From: Clostridium sp. ZS2-4
Lineage (GTDB): Bacteria > Bacillota > Clostridia > Clostridiales > Clostridiaceae
Length of the DNA: 64,000 nt
Direction: 5' to 3'
Assembly: GCF_026719745.1 (NCBI RefSeq)
Contig: NZ_JAPPRQ010000027.1
Span: 62,001 to 126,000 of the forward strand
The position numbers and the translations under genes were made by a program. Below the pieces are notes generated by a model that saw only the letters and a program-made list of their open reading frames with translations, made no database searches and was not told where the DNA came from. Shown here piece by piece: positions 20,248 to 26,007 of the stretch; the first letter of the stretch is position 1; every line of letters begins with the position of its first letter.

Positions 20248-20378
20248 AAACTTGGGATTTATTTTATTATTGTTAGCAATCATTTAGGATTTATATAATT
20301 ACCATAATTGTAATATTGTTTGACTCTAGTTGTCAGTACTATTATTAGTAATTAGTTAATTAACATCATTATCTTCCT

Positions 20379-20651
20379 CTAACAATAAGATGTTCCTAAA
20401 AGAATTCTGTTAAAAGCCTTTTCATTGGTTAAATTTTTAACTTTCAAATGTTCAATAACATGTTTTCTACCTCTTTTATACATCATTTCCATTAATAGGT
20501 TTGATAGAAAAGCACATGAAACATTTTGTAAATCTATGAAATCTAATGTAATATTATCATCTAAATAACTCTCAACCATTTCCTTTAATATTATAGCATC
20601 CTCTGGTTTAATATCAGTTCCTAACACTTCTTTAACCATTATTTCTCTCAT
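20379..20651 (-). CDS. STAS-like protein (DUF4325 type)
   Basis: 90 residues with a single small alpha/beta fold: a MVKEVLGTDI start, ILKEMVESYLDD helix, a VTLDF-like strand (ITLDFIDLQNVSCAFLSNLL) and a LKVKNLTNEKAF end. This pattern matches the STAS-like DUF4325 family, often found beside regulatory ATPases or phage defence genes, but its function is not settled. Start ATG eight bases behind GGGGAGG. It lies upstream of the sigma-54 activator on the same strand but is separated from it by a terminator, so it is probably a single-gene unit. Confidence 0.6.
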   Translation of the reverse strand: MREIMVKEVLGTDIKPEDAIILKEMVESYLDDNITLDFIDLQNVSCAFLSNLLMEMMYKRGRKHVIEHLKVKNLTNEKAFNRILLGTSYC

Positions 20652-20867
20652 ACATATAACCTCCCCATCTATTTCAATGATTTTCCTTTATTTATCATAT
20701 TAATGTTTTTCTTCTGTTATATTTTTTGTTTCTCTTTCTATATCTGTAGTATAACACCCTTAAAATATATTGTCAACCATTTAACAAAGTTTTTTGAAAT
20801 TTTTTTATTTTTCAAAATTTTATATCATAATAGTATCTATTACTAATACTCTCTTCTAACTACATAT

Positions 20868-20905
20868 AAATAAAATAAGACAGGATTACCTGCCCTATTT
20901 TATTT
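20868..20905 (-). terminator. Terminator overlapping the stop of the 54-residue gene
   Basis: About 16-bp stem with one mismatch around a 4-base loop; A/T tails on both sides give T-runs in either direction. Confidence 0.6.
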
Positions 20906-21064
20906 AAAATCATATTTATTTTTTGATTCTATTCCACTTTCATTATATTTATTCTGCTCTATAGTTTGAACTATTTGATTTTTAGCAAACTGTCCCTGAC
21001 TTTTATTATGCTTTTTATTATAGTTTTTTTTATTGTCATTTTTAACCTGAGCACGATCCTTCAA
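20900..21064 (-). CDS. Small basic/polar protein with TTG start (54 residues)
   Basis: Starts with TTG six bases behind a strong GGAGGTG and ends at a TAA embedded in the stem of a terminator hairpin (20868-20905, AAATAAAATAAGACAGG / CCTGCCCTATTTTATTT with one mismatch). The product is almost all Lys, Asn, Gln, Ser and Tyr (KDRAQVKNDNKKNYNKKHNK at its start), probably disordered; no hydrophobic helix. Composition recalls small spore or nucleic-acid-binding proteins, which is only an impression. The gene is supported by the ribosome site, terminator and spacing, not by homology. The remaining bases on either side (20652-20867 and 21065-21275) show no gene. Confidence 0.6.
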   Translation of the reverse strand: MKDRAQVKNDNKKNYNKKHNKSQGQFAKNQIVQTIEQNKYNESGIESKNKYDFK

Positions 21065-21275
21065 CAAAAACACCTCCAAAATAATCTATGAAATTTAAAA
21101 CATATTCTCACTTTTTAGGATATCCTTAAATTTATATTTTATCCAACAGCCAATTAACCATATTCCCAAATACTCTGCAATATAATGTATTTAAATAATA
21201 CTTTTATGAATAGTTTTACATCTAATTTCATATTTATGTTATATACAAACAATATGATGATAGGAAGGTGTTACT

Positions 21276-21560
21276 ATGTTTGATAAGTTAAAAAAGAGTC
21301 ACAAACCTTATGTGAAAAAAATTATGTATCAGCTCTATCCTGATAAATGCTGTGATACAGATACACTCTGCTCAAAATTTATTAAAAAATACCATAAAAT
21401 TGTACGAGCTTCTATAAAAGATTTGGAGAAATGCCGCTTAATAGAAAGTATGGACACCCTGCTTAGTAACTCTGAAAAAAAATATACACTAACACTTTAT
21501 GGAAAGTCTTTTATGGATGCAGAAATTAGTTTGAACCAAAACGAAGAACAAGAAGCTTAA
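21276..21560 (+). CDS. Hypothetical protein of 94 residues, winged-helix-like
   Basis: Start ATG behind GGAAGGTG. The sequence reads as three helices followed by a basic beta-hairpin (DTLCSKFIKKYHKIVRASIK, then KKYTLTLYGKSFMDAE), which is the layout of small winged-helix DNA-binding proteins. This is a fold guess; no family is recognised. It contains four Cys (CC near residue 25, two further on). A strong terminator follows and it stands alone. Confidence 0.55.
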   Translation: MFDKLKKSHKPYVKKIMYQLYPDKCCDTDTLCSKFIKKYHKIVRASIKDLEKCRLIESMDTLLSNSEKKYTLTLYGKSFMDAEISLNQNEEQEA

Positions 21561-21563
21561 AAT

Positions 21564-21609
21564 ATAAGAAACCATAAATATAGTTTTGATCTATATTTAT
21601 GGTTTCTTA
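21564..21609 (+). terminator. Terminator after the 94-residue gene
   Basis: Long perfect stem AAGAAACCATAAATATAG / CTATATTTATGGTTTCTT with a 7-base loop. Confidence 0.75.
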
Positions 21610-21655
21610 TGTATTTAACTTATAAATACATAGGGCTTATAGGTAATTAATCATT

Positions 21656-21895
21656 CTACTGGTTGTGTATAGAATTGTATGCTTCCAAAACTCTTTTAAA
21701 TTCTGATCCTTCACCTATTGACGCATATTCTACCTCACCATTTCTATTTACTTCTCTATATGCATTAGCCTCGTCTGAACCTTTTTGTGATACTATAACA
21801 TATTTATCATTTCCGATTTTTAATGCGTCGACTATTTCCAACTCAACTTTCTTTCCAAACTCATTTTTAACTTCTATAGTTTGCTTATTTTCCAT
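21656..21895 (-). CDS. DUF1292 family protein
   Basis: 79 acidic residues. Matches the DUF1292 pattern common in Firmicutes: an N-terminal VELEIVDALKIGNDKYVIV strand-turn-strand, then a Glu-rich middle (AYREVNRNGEVEYASIGEG) and an EFKRVLEAYNSI helix. No molecular function is known; members are often encoded near alaS or mltG-type genes, but not here. Start ATG behind GAGGGAGAG. Monocistronic. Confidence 0.75.
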   Translation of the reverse strand: MENKQTIEVKNEFGKKVELEIVDALKIGNDKYVIVSQKGSDEANAYREVNRNGEVEYASIGEGSEFKRVLEAYNSIHNQ

Positions 21896-22136
21896 GATAA
21901 ATCTCTCCCTCTGTTAAATATGTATTGATTTTCCTTATACTTTATTATTCTCCATTTGGATTAAATATATTTATCCAATTCCCTATTTTTCTATTTGACT
22001 TCGATATTTTTCTTTAATTACTACACCGTTAATCAAATTTTATCAACTAATTAGCAGTACAAGCTTTCATCCATCGCTAAGTCCAAGCATAAAAATAGAG
22101 CTAATTCTTATTAGCTCTAAACGTCAAATTTATATT

Positions 22137-22655
22137 TTAAAAATATTTATATAAGATTTCTTTCATATTATCTTCAAAACCCCATCCAATTCCTTTACTT
22201 CTTAAAACCAGTTCCTTTGCTTTTTTATAAAATAAATCTTCCAGCTCATTTTTGAAAATATAATTTAATGCCTTATCAAAAACTCCTTCAACACTTATAT
22301 AAAATCTCTCTCCAATATCTCCATAGGATTTTGTAAATTTCAAAGCAATATCTACATAATAGAGCATTAATTCAGCTACATTATAGGATATTGTTGCTTT
22401 TCTTTGAAATTCAATTATAGCCTCACTTACTACAGAATATCTCATTTTAACATCTGCTTTTCCTGGGAAAAATTCCTCTTTTATAATATGTTTATATTTA
22501 TTTAGCAGTTCTTTTTCCAGTTTAGGGTTTATTCTTAAATCATAATATTCTCTTACTTCCGGAAACAATCTGATCAAATCCTGTATATCAGTTTTTAATT
22601 CATCAGCTTTTAATGAACTTAAATATTCCATATACTTATTTTGTTCCATTTTCAT
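22137..22655 (-). CDS. Hypothetical helical protein of 172 residues
   Basis: Predominantly helical cytoplasmic protein with alternating Lys/Glu and aromatic residues (FPEVREYYDLRINP; RYSVVSEAIIEFQRK; AELMLYYVDIALKFTKSYGD). It has some resemblance to the DUF6155 group, but I am not sure. It directly follows the AMMECR1 gene, with the start codon overlapping the upstream stop (TAAATG), so the two are translationally coupled. A weak partner of AMMECR1 function is possible; this is inference from position. Confidence 0.55.
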   Translation of the reverse strand: MKMEQNKYMEYLSSLKADELKTDIQDLIRLFPEVREYYDLRINPKLEKELLNKYKHIIKEEFFPGKADVKMRYSVVSEAIIEFQRKATISYNVAELMLYYVDIALKFTKSYGDIGERFYISVEGVFDKALNYIFKNELEDLFYKKAKELVLRSKGIGWGFEDNMKEILYKYF

Positions 22656-23237
22656 TTAGCCTCTATATCCTCTTTTAATAACTTCAAACTTCTCTATGGT
22701 ATATTCCTCATCTTCGCTAATGCCTGCCTTTTTCAATGCTCTTTCAAGCTGTCTTTCAGCAGTCTCAACTCCATATACATTTGGAAGTAAACAAGAACTT
22801 TTTGAACCAGCTTTTACAAAAATTCCATATCTTTTAGGGTTTAATTCTTCTTTTTTAGCTGTCTTTACATCATGAATGATATATATTGAATACTCTAATT
22901 CAGCTAACTCTTCTTTTCTAACTTTACTAAATTTATTATTACCACGTCCAGCTTCTACTACATTTTTAATTATTTCTCTAGCAATACAATCAGTTGCTGG
23001 ATGCACAGTACCCTTGCATCCTCTTACTTCTCCATGCTTTTTTATTAAAACCAAAACTCCTTCTCGTTCTTTTAACATTTTCTCGTGAACTAAGGGAATT
23101 CTTAGATATACGCCTTTTTTAAAATAATGCTCCAAGCTCTGTCTTGCTAATTTTGCATATATGTCTTCATATCTATTACTGCCTTTAATACTGCAGTAAG
23201 ATGGCAATATTAAATCTCTATCCAATATGTTTTCCAT
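22656..23237 (-). CDS. AMMECR1-domain protein
   Basis: 193 residues covering one AMMECR1 domain. It carries the conserved RGCKGT loop (family RGCIGT), followed by ATDCIAREIIKNVVEAGRG and the YSIYIIHDV and YGIFVKAGSKSSCLLP strands. The family is conserved from bacteria to man (human AMMECR1) and is genetically linked with Memo and radical-SAM genes (the AmmeMemoRadiSam group), with no established biochemical activity. Neither partner is adjacent here; the damaged radical-SAM gene at 2364 is of a different group. Start ATG behind ATGGGGGTG. First gene of a two-gene unit. Confidence 0.85.
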   Translation of the reverse strand: MENILDRDLILPSYCSIKGSNRYEDIYAKLARQSLEHYFKKGVYLRIPLVHEKMLKEREGVLVLIKKHGEVRGCKGTVHPATDCIAREIIKNVVEAGRGNNKFSKVRKEELAELEYSIYIIHDVKTAKKEELNPKRYGIFVKAGSKSSCLLPNVYGVETAERQLERALKKAGISEDEEYTIEKFEVIKRGYRG

Positions 23238-23323
23238 TAATTACACCCCCATATAAATTTTACCATTAATTGTAAGGCAAGTATATAACTTTGTTGAATT
23301 TTAAATAAAATCTATATGGGATT

Positions 23324-23353
23324 AGGATAAAATCGCTTCACAATTTTATTCTA
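23324..23353 (-). terminator. Hairpin at the end of the transglutaminase-like gene
   Basis: TAGGATAAAATCG / CAATTTTATTCTA with two mismatches. It overlaps the stop codon and is related to the hairpin at 1616-1644. Confidence 0.5.
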
Positions 23354-24163
23354 ATATTCTTTATCTTTCCTATATTCATCATTTTTCTGTATCATTGAAT
23401 ATTTTTCATTATTGTTATATAGATAAGCATCATAAGTTGTATCTATAGTAATCCAAGTGTTTGAATCTTCAAGATATACTTCATTCCATGCGTGGTAGGT
23501 ATCAATGTCACTTCTGTATCCTTTAACAAGTTTTGTTGGTATTCCAATACTTCTTGTCATTGCTGCAAAGAGAGCTGAGTAGTCATAGCAGATACCTTTT
23601 AAATTTTTGAATGTATCATTGATGTCTGGAACATAATCTGATTGAATGTGGTTTATCTTATCATAATCATACTTTACATTCTTTACTACAAATTCATAAA
23701 TAGCTTGTACTTTTTCCATTGAAGTATTTTTTCCTTTTGTTAATTCTTTAGCTTTTTTAATTGCATCCATGTCTTCATTCCAATTTATTATTTGAATAGA
23801 ATTTAAATAAACCTGCTTTTCATTATCTATCTTAACATCTACATCTTGTCCTTTTACAACTTTATATTTATCCCCATCTTTATTTTCTAAAACCTTTATA
23901 TTATATTTTCCGCTTCCTAATTGAAGAGGGAACCTTTCCTGATTATTATCTTTTATATCATAAAAATATCTAACTGTATCTTTTTCTATCATTAATTTAA
24001 CTTTATTATTATTGCTACTTGAATAACCTACACTTATTATTCCTTTATTCAAATTTGAATTATCAAATATACTATTTTGTATTTCCTGAGCCAGTACTAT
24101 ATTGGCAGGTAATATAACCGAAACTAGCATTGCTGCTAACATTTTTTTTATTTTGTTTAACAT
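23351..24163 (-). CDS. Exported transglutaminase-like protein
   Basis: 270 residues. Signal peptide at 1-25 (ending IVLAQ), a beta-rich region to about 125, then a transglutaminase-like (papain-fold) domain. The catalytic triad is visible: Cys192 in LKGICYDYSALFAAM, His224 in DTYHAWNEVYL and Asp241 in WITIDTTYDAY. It should act outside the cell, either cross-linking or cleaving surface or matrix proteins; the family does both. Start ATG behind AAAGGAGAG. Two c-di-GMP-I riboswitches sit immediately upstream, the nearer one running into the ribosome site, so c-di-GMP controls it together with the adhesin region that follows. Confidence 0.88.
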   Translation of the reverse strand: MLNKIKKMLAAMLVSVILPANIVLAQEIQNSIFDNSNLNKGIISVGYSSSNNNKVKLMIEKDTVRYFYDIKDNNQERFPLQLGSGKYNIKVLENKDGDKYKVVKGQDVDVKIDNEKQVYLNSIQIINWNEDMDAIKKAKELTKGKNTSMEKVQAIYEFVVKNVKYDYDKINHIQSDYVPDINDTFKNLKGICYDYSALFAAMTRSIGIPTKLVKGYRSDIDTYHAWNEVYLEDSNTWITIDTTYDAYLYNNNEKYSMIQKNDEYRKDKEY

Positions 24164-24177
24164 ATAAAACTCTCCTT

Positions 24178-24256
24178 TCGGTAGCTGGCTGCCATCAAAT
24201 TGGAAGGCCCTATAGCTTTGCGTCCCTACCTTTCGATAGGTTTGCTATTATCGCTG
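24178..24256 (-). ncRNA. c-di-GMP-I riboswitch, gene-proximal copy
   Basis: Minus strand: GCAAACC, a GAAA-capped stem (CCTATCGAAAGGTAGG), GGGACGCAAAGC, GGGCCTT, and GATGGCAGCC near the 3' end. The 3' strand (CCAGCTACCG) is followed at once by AAAGGAGAG and the ATG at 24163, so control of ribosome access is likely; there is no terminator between them. Confidence 0.95.
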
Positions 24257-24317
24257 AAAAGTTTTACACCAATAAATTTTCCGATATTCAGTTTTTTTGC
24301 ATACAAAAAACTCTTCT

Positions 24318-24396
24318 TTCGGTAGCTGGCTGCCATCAACTGGAAGGCCCTGTAGCTTTGCGTCCCTACCTTTCGATAGGTTTGCCTTTATCGGTG
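24318..24396 (-). ncRNA. c-di-GMP-I riboswitch, distal copy
   Basis: Nearly the same aptamer as 24178-24256, offset by 140 bases: GGCAAACC, CCTATCGAAAGGTAGG, GGGACGCAAAGC, GGGCCTT, GATGGCAGCC. The similarity extends beyond the aptamer on both sides, including a degenerate copy of the ribosome site and ATG (GAAAGAAGAG...TATG), which opens a four-codon frame ending in TGA. It arose by duplication of the whole leader. A -10 like TATAAT lies at 24470-24475 on the minus strand. Confidence 0.95.
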
Positions 24397-24555
24397 AAAA
24401 GCTCCCACCAATAACATATTCTTTTAGGAGGTTTGGATTTGTACATATTCTGTACCCCTCCTATACTACATTATATGCAGCATACTATCTATTTGTGCTT
24501 ATTTTACACAAAAATTAAAATGAAAATTTAATTTCATTTTGCCTAGATACATTTT

Positions 24556-24587
24556 AAAAATCCGAAGGAATGCACTCCTTCGGATTT
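24556..24587 (-). terminator. Terminator at the end of the sipW operon
   Basis: AAATCCGAAGGA / TCCTTCGGATTT, 12-bp perfect stem with T-run, just after the 444-residue protein gene. Confidence 0.85.
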
Positions 24588-24597
24588 GAATTAGATT

Positions 24598-25932
24598 TTA
24601 TTCATTATCAAATTTTATATCTTTTTTTCTAATTAGCACTCCTGATAATACCATGCCAATTCCTGATAGATAATATATAAAAGGATTCTCTTCCCCTGTT
24701 TTAGGAAGCACTGGAGTTCCTTCAGGTACTTTATCTTCTGGAACTGTTATTTCACCATCAGAAGCTTTTTCTATTTCTTTTACTACAACAATTCTTGTTA
24801 CCTCATATGCTTTATTTCCTGCTGAATCACTTACATTATAGGTAATAATATAGTTTCCCGGAATATTTGTATTTACCTCATCATCCTTACCATTCACTTT
24901 TATTTCAATTTTATCTGTGATATCTCCATCAACATCATCTACAGCTGTTGCTCCTAATTCTTCATATTTCTCTCCAAATTTAACAACAATTTTTGAATCA
25001 CCATTTAATGTAATTACAGGTCTTTTCTTATCTGGATTACCTTCTGGAATTTCTGGCTCTTCCGGAACTATTATTTCCTCTTCTACTACTACAGTCCTTG
25101 TAACTTCATCTGCTTTATTTCCTGCTGAATCTTTTACATTGTAAGTTATTATATATTTTCCAGCAGTATTCGTATCAACATTTCCCTTAACCACAATTTT
25201 ATCTGTTATATTTCCATCTTCCTTATCGTATGCTTCAGCTCCTGCATCTGAATATGATTCACCTACTTTAATGTTTACTGTTTTGGCACCTAGTAATGTG
25301 ATTTTTGGTTTTTCATTTGTAATTTTGTTAGAACTACTTCTGTTTCTACTGCTACTACTGTGATGCCCTGATCCTCCTGTTTCATAGCTGCATACAAAAC
25401 TCAAATCAAAATTACATCCTAAACCTTGAACACTATTTCCTGCTTCTTTGTCCATTGATATTATTATACCCATTTTAATCTGTTTATCTGGATTTATTAA
25501 AATTGTATCACTTCCATCAAGTAATATACTTTGTTTAAGTAATGTATCCAAACTGCCATTAAATATTTGTCTATTTTGTTGACTATCTTGATTTTGGATT
25601 ATATTAACATTTACATATTTTACAAAATCTTTATACCTATCATCATTTGCTGAAATACTTTCTCCACTATAATTTAACTTAAAACTGTTTAGTGATATCT
25701 TTTCAAGCTTATTTGAATAGCTATAATCATTAAATATATAAAATTCTTTTGAAATACCAGTTCCTGGAGCTATACCTGCATCATCTAAAGTAAAAATCGC
25801 TTCACCATTTTGCTTGCTTATAGAAAAGGTTGGAGCAGCTTTTACAGGTTTAGCAACTAAACTTGAAAAAATAAATATACCCATTACCACTACAACAACT
25901 TTTCTAAAAAAGCTTTTTGTAATCTTAACCAC
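24598..25932 (-). CDS. LPKTG-anchored surface protein with two HYR/DUF5011 Ig-like domains
   Basis: 444 residues. Signal peptide of ordinary type (1-32, ending KPVKA), an N-terminal beta-rich domain of about 150 residues with no firm family (APTFSISKQNGEAIFTLDD..), a Ser/His-rich linker, and two tandem DUF5011-type Ig modules (KITLLGAKTVNIKVGESYSD..; VITLNGDSKIVVKFGEKYEE..). The C-terminal sorting signal is LPKTGEENP, a hydrophobic helix and RKK. Likely substrate of the sortase at 30727-31362. It is the last gene of the sipW operon, behind a partial terminator. Its C-terminal third is clearly paralogous to that of the 1589-residue adhesin. Confidence 0.85.
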   Translation of the reverse strand: MVKITKSFFRKVVVVVMGIFIFSSLVAKPVKAAPTFSISKQNGEAIFTLDDAGIAPGTGISKEFYIFNDYSYSNKLEKISLNSFKLNYSGESISANDDRYKDFVKYVNVNIIQNQDSQQNRQIFNGSLDTLLKQSILLDGSDTILINPDKQIKMGIIISMDKEAGNSVQGLGCNFDLSFVCSYETGGSGHHSSSSRNRSSSNKITNEKPKITLLGAKTVNIKVGESYSDAGAEAYDKEDGNITDKIVVKGNVDTNTAGKYIITYNVKDSAGNKADEVTRTVVVEEEIIVPEEPEIPEGNPDKKRPVITLNGDSKIVVKFGEKYEELGATAVDDVDGDITDKIEIKVNGKDDEVNTNIPGNYIITYNVSDSAGNKAYEVTRIVVVKEIEKASDGEITVPEDKVPEGTPVLPKTGEENPFIYYLSGIGMVLSGVLIRKKDIKFDNE

Positions 25933-25960
25933 ATTCTCACCTTCTTTCTCCTAATATTAC

Positions 25961-25986
25961 TTAAAAGCCTCCTTTAACAGGAGGCT
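25961..25986 (-). terminator. Short terminator between two surface-protein genes
   Basis: AGCCTCCT / AGGAGGCT, an 8-bp G/C-rich stem with TTTTAAG after it on the minus strand. It lies within the operon, so partial read-through would set the amount of the last gene product. Confidence 0.6.
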
Positions 25987-26007
25987 GTATCCATTATCAA
26001 AGGATTT

